Positions 1-8,928 of a stretch of 64,000 nt of DNA are shown here, in pieces (positions within the stretch are counted from its first letter, which is position 1; the number at the start of each line of letters is the position of its first letter). The translations under genes and the position numbers were made by a program. Source of the DNA: Luteimonas endophytica (GTDB lineage: Bacteria > Pseudomonadota > Gammaproteobacteria > Xanthomonadales > Xanthomonadaceae); contig NZ_JARXRM010000028.1 in assembly GCF_029887875.1 (NCBI RefSeq), positions 1-64,000 on the forward strand. The letters run 5' to 3'. The notes beneath the pieces were generated by a model. That model did not search any database. It saw only the letters and a list, made by a program, of their open reading frames with translations, and was not told where the DNA came from.

Positions 1-1028
1 TGTGATCTCTCAGTAGGTTGTTCATCCGGGGTGATCCCGGAACACTGGAGGTGCGACCCATTCAGCACCCCAGGAGCCCCGGATGAACCTGCATAAACAT
101 GCCCGTCTTACGCCTCGCGGTCGAGCCCTGCTTGTGGAACGGGTGATCGAGCACGGTCTTCGGGTCGAAGAAGCCGCCCACGCTGCGGGTGTGAGCACTC
201 GAACGGCCTACAAGTGGTTGCGCCGCTTCCGCGAGGAAGGCCCGGGAGGGCTCCAGGACCGTTCGTCGCGCCCGCTTCGCTGCCCCAGTGCCACGCCGGC
301 GCCGGTCGTCGAGCAGGTAGTCGCCCTGCGTCGCCAGCGGCGGACCTATCGCCAGATCTCGCTGGCACTGCCCGTCGGCCGGAGCACGATCGCGCGGCTG
401 ATGCGTCGTGCCGGTCTGCATCGACTGGCCGAGCTGGCGCCAGCGCGCCCGGACCACCGCTACGAGTACCCACAGGTGGGTGATCTGTTGCATCTGGACA
501 TCAAGAAGCTGGGCCGGTTCTGGCGCCCCGGACATCGCGTCACCGGCGCTCGCCAGGGCACTTCGGATGGCGCCGGTTGGGAGTTCGTCCACCTTGCCAT
601 CGACGACCACTCCCGGATCGCCTTCGGTACCGTCGAGAACGACGAACGTGGCACCAGTGCGTGCCGGGCGCTGCTGCAAGCGCTACGGTACTACCGCGGC
701 CTTGGCATCACCTTCGCCCGGGTCATGACCGACAACGGCGCCTGTTACAAGTCCCGGCTGTTCCGCCGGCTCCTGCGCCGACTGGGCCTGCGCCACCTGC
801 GCACGCGCCCCTACACGCCCCGTACCAACGGCAAGGCCGAACGACTGGTCCAGACCACATTGCGCGAGTGGGCTTACGCTCGCTCCTATGACAGCTCAGA
901 CCAGCGGCGCCAGGCCCTGCCTCACTGGCTCCATCAGTACAACTGGCATCGACCACATGCCAGCCTCGGCTACCGGCCGCCTATCAGTCGCCTCCAGCGT
1001 CCACTGAACAACGTCCTGGGTTTACACA
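1..1028 (+). mobile_element. Complete IS481-family insertion sequence
   Basis: The element runs from TGTGATCTC at position 1 to TTTACACA ending at 1028. The ends are imperfect inverted repeats: 17 of the outer 24 positions match, including TGTG at the tips and the inner block GTTGTTCA. TGT...ACA tips are usual for IS481 elements. A single transposase gene fills the element. The left flank lies outside the window, so the left copy of the target duplication cannot be checked. The right flank is GCTAGT, which fits the NCTAGN target known for Bordetella IS481. The intact reading frame suggests a recent or still active copy. Confidence 0.88.
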
Positions 1029-1033
1029 GCTAG
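83..1033 (+). CDS. IS481-family transposase (DDE recombinase)
   Basis: This 316-residue protein catalyses cut-and-paste type strand transfer of the element. An N-terminal helix-turn-helix (about residues 12-50, including the segment STRTAYKWLRRF) should bind the inverted repeats. The integrase core carries the catalytic triad D139 (LLHLDIKK), D217 (VMTDNGACY) and E253 (NGKAERLVQ). The 35-residue spacing between the last two is the DD35E pattern. The C-terminal YNWHRPHASLGYRPP segment is typical of IS481 and IS3 relatives. ATG at 83 follows AGGAG at 72-76. The frame runs through the right inverted repeat, and its TAG stop (1031-1033) lies in the flanking CTAG of the target, so the host site supplies the stop codon. 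Confidence 0.93.
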   Translation: MNLHKHARLTPRGRALLVERVIEHGLRVEEAAHAAGVSTRTAYKWLRRFREEGPGGLQDRSSRPLRCPSATPAPVVEQVVALRRQRRTYRQISLALPVGRSTIARLMRRAGLHRLAELAPARPDHRYEYPQVGDLLHLDIKKLGRFWRPGHRVTGARQGTSDGAGWEFVHLAIDDHSRIAFGTVENDERGTSACRALLQALRYYRGLGITFARVMTDNGACYKSRLFRRLLRRLGLRHLRTRPYTPRTNGKAERLVQTTLREWAYARSYDSSDQRRQALPHWLHQYNWHRPHASLGYRPPISRLQRPLNNVLGLHS

Positions 1034-1034
1034 T
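1029..1034. repeat. Right copy of IS481 target-site duplication (GCTAGT)
   Basis: The six bases directly after the right inverted repeat are GCTAGT, matching NCTAGN. The left copy would lie just before base 1 of the window. The duplication also provides the transposase stop codon. The assignment is inferred from the known target preference of IS481 and the position of the repeat end. Confidence 0.6.
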
Positions 1035-1493
1035 CGTCGACTCGACGCAGTGCGGCAACAGTGTGATGTCATCTGAGCGGCAGACGCCTACCGCTTAGTA
1101 CCCGCTCTTCGAGCGCGGAAACGGCCTGATTGCCCATTGCCGTACAGAGCTGCCATGTGGCTGCCGCCGATAACACACGGCCCCGGATTCGCGCCCCGGT
1201 CCACGGGAGATCACCGCATCTGGCACGAGCACGCGGCAGGCGCCCGCATTCATAGAACCATCCCCGAATGAAGCTTCCGGCGGGCGTCGAGGTGGAGGCG
1301 CCGGCTCCGTCTCACAAAATTGTGAGAATTGTCTCCCACGCGAAAGTTCCGCCCATGTGACAGCGCGGTTAACGAGGCTTTAAGTTTCGGCAGCCCGAAG
1401 CTACTATCGGGCTGCTTGCCGATTTTGGCGTCTGCCTTGACGCCACCGGCGGGTTCCAGGGGAAGACCTCAAACCATTCGGAGAGAGAGAGCG
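1034..1493 (+). other. Intergenic region between IS481 and the TonB receptor gene
   Basis: No convincing gene is seen in these 460 bases. An in-frame extension of the receptor ORF back to a TTG at 1329 is unlikely, because it would place about 55 unrelated residues before a good signal peptide. The stretch holds the palindrome at 1311-1326 and presumably the receptor promoter. The IS element sits about 460 bp upstream of the receptor start and may have replaced older upstream DNA. Confidence 0.5.
1311..1326. promoter_or_regulatory. Operator-like palindrome upstream of the TonB receptor
   Basis: The sequence CTCACAA-AA-TTGTGAG has perfect 7-bp arms around a 2-bp centre, 168 bp before the receptor ATG. 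It resembles operators of LacI-type repressors in its TTGTGAG half-sites, but no regulator gene of that kind is in the window. The binding protein is unknown. Confidence 0.45.
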
Positions 1494-4424
1494 ATGACAC
1501 TGAAGACGAGCAAGCTCCGCGACGCGATCGTATTCGCGCTCGTGGTCGGCGCGACCTCCGTCGCAGGCACGGGCCTGGCGATGGCGCAGGATCAGGAGCA
1601 GGAACAGGCGGAAACAAATGCGGCGACCGAACTCGACGCGATCACGGTCACCGGCTCGCGCATCAAGAACCAGACTTTCACCGCATCCAGCCCCATCACG
1701 GAAATCAGCGCGGAAGAGTTCACGACCTTCGGCGCCACTACCGTCGAAGACCTGGTCAACCAGTACCCGCAGGTCGACCTGAGTTTCGACAACTTCGAGA
1801 ACAACGGCGCCTTCGGCCACGCGACCATTTCGATGCGCGGCCTGGGCCCGGAACGCACGCTGACCTTGGTCAATGGCCGTCGCCTGCCGGCCAGCCGCAA
1901 TGAAGTCGTCGACCCCTCCATCGTCCCCGCGGCAATGATCCGGCGCGTCGACATCCTTTCCGGCGGCGCCTCGGCGATCTACGGCGCGGACGCCGTGGCC
2001 GGCGTGGTCAACTTCGTGCTGGACGACAAGTTCGAGGGCGTCAGCCTCAACCTCGGCTATTCGGCTTACCAGCACGACAACGACAACGAGTATTGGCAGG
2101 GCCTCAACGAAGAGGCGGGCTACGAGGCCCCGAGCGGCAATTCCGGCTTCGACGGCATCAGCCGCAGCGCCGACATCGTGATCGGCGGCAGCTTCGCCGA
2201 CAAACGGGGTCACGCGGTGGGTTGGCTGACCTGGCGCGAAAACGACGCCCTCTATCACGGCCAGCGCGACTATTCCCACTGCTCGGTGTGGTACGACGCT
2301 CCCCAGTGCGGCGGTTCCGGCACGGCCAACCCCGGTCGCTTCACGGTCAACCGCTGGGACCCTACCCTCGACGACGGGGCTGGTGGCGTCATTCCCTGGC
2401 CGCAGGGCACCGATGCGGACTACGTCTACAACGGCAGCGGGTACGAGAACGGCTTTTATGTGTACAACTACGCGCCGATCAACTTCTACCAGCGTCCGGA
2501 CAAGCGCGTTACCGGCGGCTTCATGGGCAGCTATGAGATCAGCGAGTACTTCGAGCCGTATATCGAGGCGATGTTCCTCGAACGCAGCTCCGACATCCAG
2601 ATCGCGGAATCGGGCGCTTTCGGCGTGCCGATCAACGTGGACTGTACCAATCCGCGGATCGGCACCCTGTGCGCCGACGCCGGCGTCGACACCGACATGG
2701 CCCGCATCACCATGTGGAAGCGCAACGTGGAAGGCGGCCCGCGCATCAGCATGTGGGACGACAACACCCACCGCATCACCGCGGGCGTGAGGGGCAACCT
2801 CTTCGACTCCTCCTGGGCGTACGATGTGTCGCTGGTGTCCGGCAAGACCAAGTCCATCGAAATCGGCAAGAACGACTTCCTGATCAGCAGGATCGCCGCC
2901 GCCGCACTGGGCTGCAACGACCCGGTCTATGGGACGTTCCAAGGCTGCCAGCCGTACGACATCTGGACCGACGACATCGATCCGGAAGCTGCACAGGCGA
3001 TGGCCGGCACCAGCTTCAGCAGCTTCAAGACCAGCTACCGCGCACTCACCGCGGAAGCCAACGGCTACCTCGGCTGGGGATTTCCGGCCGCTGATGGCGA
3101 GGAAATCGGCCTGGCCGTCGGCATGCAGCGCAGCGACTACTCCTACTTCAGCGAATACGACTCCGACTCCGCCGCGGGCAACTTCGCCGGCGCCGGCGCC
3201 GCCAGCCTGCCGGTAGACGCCTCCAACACCGTGGACGAGTTCTTCTTCGAGGCCGCGGTGCCGTTTTACGTGGGCGACGGTGCATTCAATCGTCTCGATG
3301 CCTCACTGGGCTATCGCTATTCGGACGACGAAACCTCGGGCAACTACGACACCTACAAGTTGGGCCTGAGCAGCGTGTTCTTGGACAACAAACTGCTGGT
3401 GCGTGGCGGCTACAACCGCGCCGTGCGTGCCCCGGGGCTGAACGACCTCTACTACACGCAGCGCATCGCTCTGAACGCCGGCGGCACCGACCTCTGCGCC
3501 GGCCCGGACCCGTCCTACACTGCGGCCGAGTGCGCACTGACTGGCGTTCCGCTCGAAGCCTACGGCAACGTGCCGGCCAACCCGGCCAACCAGTACTTCA
3601 ACGTGACCGGCGGCAATCCCAACCTGGCGCCGGAAGAGGCCGATACCTACACCATCGGCTTTGCCGTCGAGCCGATCGAGAACCTGGACCTGTCCCTGGA
3701 CTGGTACAGCATCGAGATCGAGGGTGCGATCGGCGGCATCGGCTACAACACCATCCAGATCCTGTGCATGGAACAGCAACTGTACTGCGACCGGATCCAC
3801 CGCGACGCACGCGCTGGTCAGTACGACCTGTGGGTGGGCCTGGCTTCGGATCCCGCGACCGGTCATATCAACAACCTGCCGGACAACATCGGCGTTTTCG
3901 AACGCACGGGTCTTGACCTGGCGGCGAACTATTCGTTCGACCTGGGGCCGGGCCGGTTGACCACCAACCTGGTGGGCAACTACGTCCTGAAGGACTTCAC
4001 CCAGACGCTGGCCAGCGAACCGAGCACCGGTTACGACTGCAAGGGCTTGGTCAACGAAACCCGCCTCTGCCAGACGCCGAAGTGGCGGCATGTCGCCTCG
4101 GTGCGCTACGCGTGGGATCGCTACACCGCGGGCCTGCGCTGGCGCCACGTCGGCGGAATGGACTACGAGGACGTGGACGGCAGCCCGCTCGTGAGCGACG
4201 ATCGTGTCATCTGGCTCGATGGTGGCGTGTCGTCCTACAACTACCTCGACCTGAACGGAAGCGCGTCCTTTGGCCAGGCTGTGATCTCGCTGGGCGTGAA
4301 CAACGTGCTCGACAAGGAGCCGCCGTTCTCGGGAGACAGCGGCCTGTCCGCCAACGCCAACGCGCTGGGCGGCTACGATCAGGTGGGCCGTTACATCTTC
4401 GGCAGCATCTCGCTGAAGTTCTGA
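1494..4424 (+). CDS. TonB-dependent outer-membrane receptor
   Basis: This 976-residue protein is an energy-coupled outer-membrane importer. A signal peptide spans residues 1-31, with likely cleavage after AMA. A short Gln/Glu-rich stretch follows, then the plug domain (DAITVTGSRIK, then SMRGLGPERTLTLVNGRR and GGASAIYGADAVAGVVNF), and a 22-strand-type barrel that ends in a terminal Phe. Several Cys pairs lie in predicted extracellular loops, as in receptors for peptides or sugars. ATG 1494 is chosen over the far-upstream TTG because a purine-rich GGAGAG site precedes it and a clean signal sequence follows. The substrate cannot be read from sequence. The gene faces an operon of hydroxylases and ends in a strong terminator. 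Confidence 0.92.
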   Translation: MTLKTSKLRDAIVFALVVGATSVAGTGLAMAQDQEQEQAETNAATELDAITVTGSRIKNQTFTASSPITEISAEEFTTFGATTVEDLVNQYPQVDLSFDNFENNGAFGHATISMRGLGPERTLTLVNGRRLPASRNEVVDPSIVPAAMIRRVDILSGGASAIYGADAVAGVVNFVLDDKFEGVSLNLGYSAYQHDNDNEYWQGLNEEAGYEAPSGNSGFDGISRSADIVIGGSFADKRGHAVGWLTWRENDALYHGQRDYSHCSVWYDAPQCGGSGTANPGRFTVNRWDPTLDDGAGGVIPWPQGTDADYVYNGSGYENGFYVYNYAPINFYQRPDKRVTGGFMGSYEISEYFEPYIEAMFLERSSDIQIAESGAFGVPINVDCTNPRIGTLCADAGVDTDMARITMWKRNVEGGPRISMWDDNTHRITAGVRGNLFDSSWAYDVSLVSGKTKSIEIGKNDFLISRIAAAALGCNDPVYGTFQGCQPYDIWTDDIDPEAAQAMAGTSFSSFKTSYRALTAEANGYLGWGFPAADGEEIGLAVGMQRSDYSYFSEYDSDSAAGNFAGAGAASLPVDASNTVDEFFFEAAVPFYVGDGAFNRLDASLGYRYSDDETSGNYDTYKLGLSSVFLDNKLLVRGGYNRAVRAPGLNDLYYTQRIALNAGGTDLCAGPDPSYTAAECALTGVPLEAYGNVPANPANQYFNVTGGNPNLAPEEADTYTIGFAVEPIENLDLSLDWYSIEIEGAIGGIGYNTIQILCMEQQLYCDRIHRDARAGQYDLWVGLASDPATGHINNLPDNIGVFERTGLDLAANYSFDLGPGRLTTNLVGNYVLKDFTQTLASEPSTGYDCKGLVNETRLCQTPKWRHVASVRYAWDRYTAGLRWRHVGGMDYEDVDGSPLVSDDRVIWLDGGVSSYNYLDLNGSASFGQAVISLGVNNVLDKEPPFSGDSGLSANANALGGYDQVGRYIFGSISLKF

Positions 4425-4452
4425 TCCAGGCGACAAGCGTCGCAAGTAAAAG

Positions 4453-4484
4453 AAAGCGGCGGGCCACGGCCCGCCGCTTTTTTT
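4453..4484 (+). terminator. Rho-independent terminator of the TonB receptor gene
   Basis: A 10-bp GC stem (GCGGCGGGCC at 4456-4465 with GGCCCGCCGC at 4468-4477) is followed by a run of seven T. It is flanked by AAA on the 5' side, so it could also act on the converging operon. Confidence 0.92.
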
Positions 4485-4665
4485 GTTCTTCACCCAACTC
4501 CGAGGAAGGGCCCTGATCTTCAGGAAGAAGTAGGCGTCACGTGGCGGCCAACAAGGCAACGTTGGCGGCCAGCAGTTCTTCCAGCTTCAGCGCCTGATCG
4601 GCTGGGACGGACTGTCTTCTCGATACCCGAGCCGTGTCCGTCGGGCTCCGACGGAGAGCCTGCCC

Positions 4666-5031
4666 TTAACCGCCACTGCCGTCAGTGTATTGAATCCCCT
4701 TGCTATCCATTTCACGCACCATGTCCCTCGCCGCCCTCTCACGGGCCTCTCTTTGTTCTGGCGTGTAACAGATCCTTTTCCTCATCCGGCTACCGGTGAC
4801 CTCCTCGTAGTGGCATACCTTGCCGCCTCTGTCCGGCGTGGCCGGCAACGGCGCTTGCGCGGCTTCGGGCGCGACTGCCGGCTCGGACCCTTCCTGCGCG
4901 GCCGACTGCCCGACCGCCAGCAGCCCGACGGTCACCATAGCGAGCAGCAGGTGGGGGTGACGCCCTCGACCTGGCTTATTGGCCGAGCGGGCGGGCGACA
5001 GATAGATGGAATAAGCGGAATCGACTGGCAT
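4666..5031 (-). CDS. Small exported hypothetical protein
   Basis: The 121-residue product has a hydrophobic segment (LLLAMVTVGLLAVG, about residues 31-44) after a basic N-region, and a signal-peptidase-like site near SAAQ. The mature part has an Ala/Pro-rich stretch, then the motif GKVCHYEEVTGSRMRKRICYTPEQ with two Cys, written here as CHYEE and RICYTPEQ. It ends in a charged helix. Similar short proteins of unknown function with a TGSR-x-x-x-R-x-C pattern are common in xanthomonads and sphingomonads. ATG 5031 has AAGGA eight bases upstream. It is the last gene of the minus-strand hydroxylase operon. Function is unknown. Confidence 0.7.
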   Translation of the reverse strand: MPVDSAYSIYLSPARSANKPGRGRHPHLLLAMVTVGLLAVGQSAAQEGSEPAVAPEAAQAPLPATPDRGGKVCHYEEVTGSRMRKRICYTPEQREARERAARDMVREMDSKGIQYTDGSGG

Positions 5032-5234
5032 GGCAGCATCCTTCAGGCTGGGATCCTGCAGCGAGAGGCAGCAGGAGGGTGGGATTATTGCCCAATATGC
5101 CACTAAAGCCCGGCCTTCGCGGATGAGCCGAAGTCCGGTGAGCGCTGGGCACCAGGACCAAGCCTCGTCCAGCCGCCGACCTGCTCCCCGCCTGCCCTGC
5201 AGAGGCGGGAAGCGCGCGGCATCGATGGTCGCAC

Positions 5235-6923
5235 CTAGCTCTTTGGTTGCATATCGAAGGCGATGGTCAATCGTGGTTCCGGGGAGTGGAACGGGACAGT
5301 GCCGTGCCACATGTACGATGGGAACAGGGCCAGGTGACCGGGCTTTGGCTGGATGACCCGACGAGGCGCTAGGTCGAGATCAAGTTCCTCCAGCGGCTGC
5401 CCGAATTGGAGCCATCCGGCGCGAGATGAAATGTCCGACGCAAGCACGTCGCCGGGCAGCGCGACATAGAAGGCGGAGCTCGCCCAACCCTTGGCGTGGA
5501 AATGGTTGGAATGCCGCCCAGAGGATCGCAGTTTCACCGACCAAGATCCGACGAACCGCACACTGCGTTGCCTGCGCGAGAGGAACGGATGCGTTGCATC
5601 GTCCGGCAGGCCGGCCAGCCAGTTCTCGACTGTCTCGCGCAAAACCTCCTCCGCCGACCGTATGACGGCACCACCGCGTCCGAAAAGCTGCCCGGCCGTC
5701 TGCGTGCCGCCACGAACGCTTTGGTTCGCCGGTTCCCGGCTCGCGTTATGCATGGTTTCCAGCGTGGCAGCCAATGCTTGCAGGAACGCGGACAAGTCAT
5801 CGAAACCCGCTGGCGGCACGACTTCGGCATAGCCCACCAGTCCTTGGTAGTCGCACAGCCAATGCTCGCGCTCATCCCCTGCCAGCCGCCATGCCGTGCC
5901 TAGATGGGTCCAGCCTTCCTGGTTGCACGGATCGATCGCGACCGATTTCTCTGCGCAATTCCTGGCCAGCTCGAAGTCTCGTGCACGAAACGCGTGACGC
6001 GCACGCGCATTCAGGAACTCCGGTAGCACGCCCAGTTCACCACGTGCCGCCGCGGCGTACAACGGCGCGGCTTGTTCGTGCCGCTGCAGTGCGTCCAGCG
6101 CCTCCGCGGCAAACCAGTTCAGCAATGCGTTGCCCGGCTCGCGCTTGCGCAATGGCTGCAGCACCGCCAGGGCCTCGTCCGCGTGCTTCGTCATCAACAG
6201 CGTTCGCGCGAAGGCTAGTTGCAGCGCACGGTTCTCCGGCTGAGCCCGCGCCGCCTCGCGAAACTCGCTCAGTGGATCTTCTTCCGGCGCGAGTTCCGCG
6301 CCGTTCTCCCACAGCAGATGGCTCAATGTTTCGTGAGCTGGCGGGTGCCCCGGGTGCACCGCGACGAGCTTGCGCGCCCCCGCCAATGCTTCCGCTGGAC
6401 GGCCTACGTCGATCAACGCGCCATTAATGGCGTCCTGCAGATCGGGCCGGTCGGCGCTGCGTTGATGCAGTATTCCTTCGGCCCGCCGGAACGCGGCCAA
6501 CGCCTCGCCGGCGCGCCCCAACAAACGCAGCACCACCCCCAGGTCGGTCCATGCAGACGCCTGCTCCGGCAACAACGCAAGCGCCTTGCGCAACACCGGC
6601 TCGGCCGCTTCCAATTGGCCTTGTACCCGCAACGCTTTACCGTGCCGGGCGAGGGACACGCCGTAATTGCGCGAGATCACGGCATTGCCCGGCAGCAAGG
6701 CCAATGCGTGTTCAAACGCCGCATTGGCTTGCTCCTGGCGGTCATTGCCTGCCAGGCACATGCCCAACAACTGCCACGCATCCGCTGCCTGCGGCGCCTG
6801 TTCGGTCAGGGTTTGGGCAATGGACTGAGCCTGCTCACGCTGCCCGGATCGCAACATCCCCAGAGCCCGCCTGAAGCGCTCTGCCTGCGCTGCATCCAAG
6901 GGCTGGCCGCGGAGCGCCGACAC
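5235..6923 (-). CDS. TPR protein with C-terminal 2OG-Fe(II) oxygenase domain
   Basis: The protein has 562 residues. Roughly residues 5-330 form tandem TPR helices (for example AWQLLGMCLAG, AWTDLGVVLRLLG, GWTHLGTAWRLAG). The last 100 residues match the putative 2-oxoglutarate/Fe(II) oxygenase family PF13759. Likely iron ligands are in HSNHFHAKGW (H474/H476) and MWHGTVPF (H540), and R551 in RLTIAFD is the likely 2OG-binding Arg. TPRs would present a protein or peptide substrate to the oxygenase. The gene starts 7 bp after the preceding small-protein gene. The next gene upstream in the operon is also an iron hydroxylase, which suggests a shared target. Substrate is unknown. Confidence 0.85.
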   Translation of the reverse strand: MSALRGQPLDAAQAERFRRALGMLRSGQREQAQSIAQTLTEQAPQAADAWQLLGMCLAGNDRQEQANAAFEHALALLPGNAVISRNYGVSLARHGKALRVQGQLEAAEPVLRKALALLPEQASAWTDLGVVLRLLGRAGEALAAFRRAEGILHQRSADRPDLQDAINGALIDVGRPAEALAGARKLVAVHPGHPPAHETLSHLLWENGAELAPEEDPLSEFREAARAQPENRALQLAFARTLLMTKHADEALAVLQPLRKREPGNALLNWFAAEALDALQRHEQAAPLYAAAARGELGVLPEFLNARARHAFRARDFELARNCAEKSVAIDPCNQEGWTHLGTAWRLAGDEREHWLCDYQGLVGYAEVVPPAGFDDLSAFLQALAATLETMHNASREPANQSVRGGTQTAGQLFGRGGAVIRSAEEVLRETVENWLAGLPDDATHPFLSRRQRSVRFVGSWSVKLRSSGRHSNHFHAKGWASSAFYVALPGDVLASDISSRAGWLQFGQPLEELDLDLAPRRVIQPKPGHLALFPSYMWHGTVPFHSPEPRLTIAFDMQPKS

Positions 6924-6930
6924 CTTGCGC

Positions 6931-7398
6931 TCACCGCGTGCGACGCACGCGCACGACCACGCCGTTCGGCATTACCAGGCGATAACCGCCGAATACGGCC
7001 TTGCGTACCTGCACGACATCGCCGGGCTGCACGTGGCCGCTGCTGCGCGACTCGGTTTGCGCCCAGACCTGTCCGTTCTCTAGCGTGAGGACGCGCTGCC
7101 CATCGCGACCGTGATCGACCTTGGCCACGCGGCTTTCGATTCTTTCCGGGTCGGCTTGTTCCATCGTCTGCCCCGGATTGAGCAACGGATCTCGCGGCTG
7201 GTCCAGGCCGAAATCGGCCTGCGCCTTGTCCGTTGCCGCCTGGAGTACATCCGGCGGCGGCGGGAACGCGTGATCGTAGCAGGCCAACCGTGCGGCGGGT
7301 TCGACCACGCCGGTGCAGGCATGAGTAGTCTGTTGCGCAGCCAGTGGCTGCGCGAACAACACAAGAAGCGAAAGCACGAGATAGCGCATCATCATCAT
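6931..7398 (-). CDS. Exported small protein with RLACYD motif
   Basis: The product is about 155 residues with a signal peptide (RYLVLSLLVLFAQPLAAQ). The mature N-terminus has a C-x12-RLACYDHAF motif, seen in many exported proteobacterial proteins including VasI-like type VI accessory proteins. The C-terminal half (LENGQVWAQTESR, GGYRLVMPNGVVVRVRR) looks like a small beta-barrel. Four ATG codons in a row at the start leave the exact initiator among 7389-7398 undecided, with no strong Shine-Dalgarno site. It lies between two hydroxylase genes with gaps of 34 and 7 bp, so it is probably co-transcribed with them. There are no type VI genes in the window, so a secretion role is not supported. Confidence 0.72.
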   Translation of the reverse strand: MMMMRYLVLSLLVLFAQPLAAQQTTHACTGVVEPAARLACYDHAFPPPPDVLQAATDKAQADFGLDQPRDPLLNPGQTMEQADPERIESRVAKVDHGRDGQRVLTLENGQVWAQTESRSSGHVQPGDVVQVRKAVFGGYRLVMPNGVVVRVRRTR

Positions 7399-7432
7399 CC
7401 AGTGGGCGGGGCAGCTAGGATAGCCTTCGGGA

Positions 7433-8707
7433 TCAAAGCGAGTCGCTTGCGCTGCGCCATTCGCGTATCGCACCAGCCAGCGCCGTCGCCATGTCCCGCT
7501 CAGCCGGGCTGAGCAACGGATTCCACACGTCGAACATCAGGATCACGCGCACCTGATCGCTGTCGTTGCGGGCCTCGTGCTCGATCGTGTCGTCGAACAC
7601 CCAACACTTGCCCTCGCGCCACTGCCGCCAGTCGAAGCCGACCCGATAACTGCACTTCTCCGGCACCACCAGCGGCAGGTGCGCCACCAGTCGCGCGTTC
7701 GTCTCGCCAGTGTGCGGCGGAATGTGCGCGCCGGGCGCCAGTGCGGAGAACATTGCGTTCGGGCACAAGCCGGGAATGTCCACCGAATCCACGAGCGCCA
7801 GCGCTTCTGCCGTGCGCGGGCAATGCGACAGATGCTCGTGCACCGGCTTGCCGTGGGCGTACAGGTGGAAGCCGCTCCAGTTGCGCGAGTGATTGAGCTT
7901 GTCCCACTGATTGACCGGATCGCCCGGTGCGTACTGGATGTACGGGACGAACTCCTCGCCGCGGCTGACGATCATCTCCTGCAACTCGGTCTTGATCGCA
8001 TCAGTGCGCGATTCGAGTTCGGCCATCCACGGAAACAATGCGTCGTCATAGAACGTGAGCGCCGGCAGCCGCGGCACGTGCAGTTGGTTGCAGTGCGAAT
8101 GGTAGGGCTGGGTGCGCCCCGCCAGGATCGATATCGCCTCGTCCCAGCGTCCCGCCGGTGACTGGTTCGCCGTGGCCCCCTTCCCGTCCACCCGCCCCCC
8201 CAGGTACTCGACGAGTTCCTGGGTGTCGCGCTCCACCGCCTCGCGCGCGTGCGCTAGCCGCCGCCGCAGCGCAGACGGCCATTCGGGCTCGGCCGGCGCG
8301 ACCTTGAGCGCGTTGCGGAAGGCATCCGCCGCCATCCTGGATTTACGCTGTTGCTCGAAGAACTCGCCCTTTCCCAGCAGCGCCGGCAGGAAGTAGGGAT
8401 CGATCTCGAGCGCGGCGACGATCGCGCCCCACTCCTGCTCGGGCCGCCCGGCTTCGCGATGGACCCGACCGATGGTCAGCAGGACCATCGGGTCCCGCGG
8501 CGCCTGCGCGCGTGCCTGCTGGAGGAACTCCAGCGCGGCCTGCGAGTCGCCGCGCTGGAAGGCGTGCACGCCCAGGCTGAAGAGTGCCTGCACGTTGCCC
8601 GGATCCAGTGCGTGCACCTGGCCCCACAGCCTTTCGGCCTCCTGCCAGCGCCCACCGGCTGCGGCGTCCCCCGCGGCGTCCACCAAAGACGGCAACTGCC
8701 TGTTCAC
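7433..8707 (-). CDS. TPR protein with aspartyl/asparaginyl beta-hydroxylase domain
   Basis: The protein has 424 residues. Residues about 5-165 are TPR-like helices. Residues about 250-400 are an AspH-type domain (PF05118) that hydroxylates Asp or Asn side chains using Fe(II) and 2-oxoglutarate. The family signature is intact: PGAHIPPHTGETN gives iron ligand H332, FDDTIEHEARND gives H377, and R387 in RVILMFDVWNP should bind 2OG. This family uses only two His ligands, so the lack of an Asp is normal. It starts at GTG and heads the minus-strand operon that runs toward the TonB receptor. The substrate is not known, but exported or outer-membrane proteins of the same locus are candidates. Confidence 0.87.
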   Translation of the reverse strand: MNRQLPSLVDAAGDAAAGGRWQEAERLWGQVHALDPGNVQALFSLGVHAFQRGDSQAALEFLQQARAQAPRDPMVLLTIGRVHREAGRPEQEWGAIVAALEIDPYFLPALLGKGEFFEQQRKSRMAADAFRNALKVAPAEPEWPSALRRRLAHAREAVERDTQELVEYLGGRVDGKGATANQSPAGRWDEAISILAGRTQPYHSHCNQLHVPRLPALTFYDDALFPWMAELESRTDAIKTELQEMIVSRGEEFVPYIQYAPGDPVNQWDKLNHSRNWSGFHLYAHGKPVHEHLSHCPRTAEALALVDSVDIPGLCPNAMFSALAPGAHIPPHTGETNARLVAHLPLVVPEKCSYRVGFDWRQWREGKCWVFDDTIEHEARNDSDQVRVILMFDVWNPLLSPAERDMATALAGAIREWRSASDSL

Positions 8708-8928
8708 GAACCTGTATCCGCATATTCGCCGGACCGGCGTGGGGCTATTCTATCGGCCCCCATATTCATGGGCCAGCGCGCCAATGGCTTTGTGCGGTCC
8801 AAGGGACCACGCCAGGAGACCCTCACGGGGCATTGCTGATCTAGCGGAACCGGCGTTGCGCCCTCGACTCCGGCATTCGTGACCGAGCTGTTGGAGATGT
8901 TCGAGGGAGAACTCCGGCCGAGCTTCCT

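Noticed and set aside
1329-1493. N-terminal extension of the TonB receptor from a TTG codon
   Set aside because: It would put 55 unrelated residues before a clear signal peptide; ATG 1494 has its own ribosome site.
6931-7398. Type VI secretion accessory gene from the RLACYD motif
   Set aside because: The motif is widespread in exported proteins and no other type VI gene is in the window.
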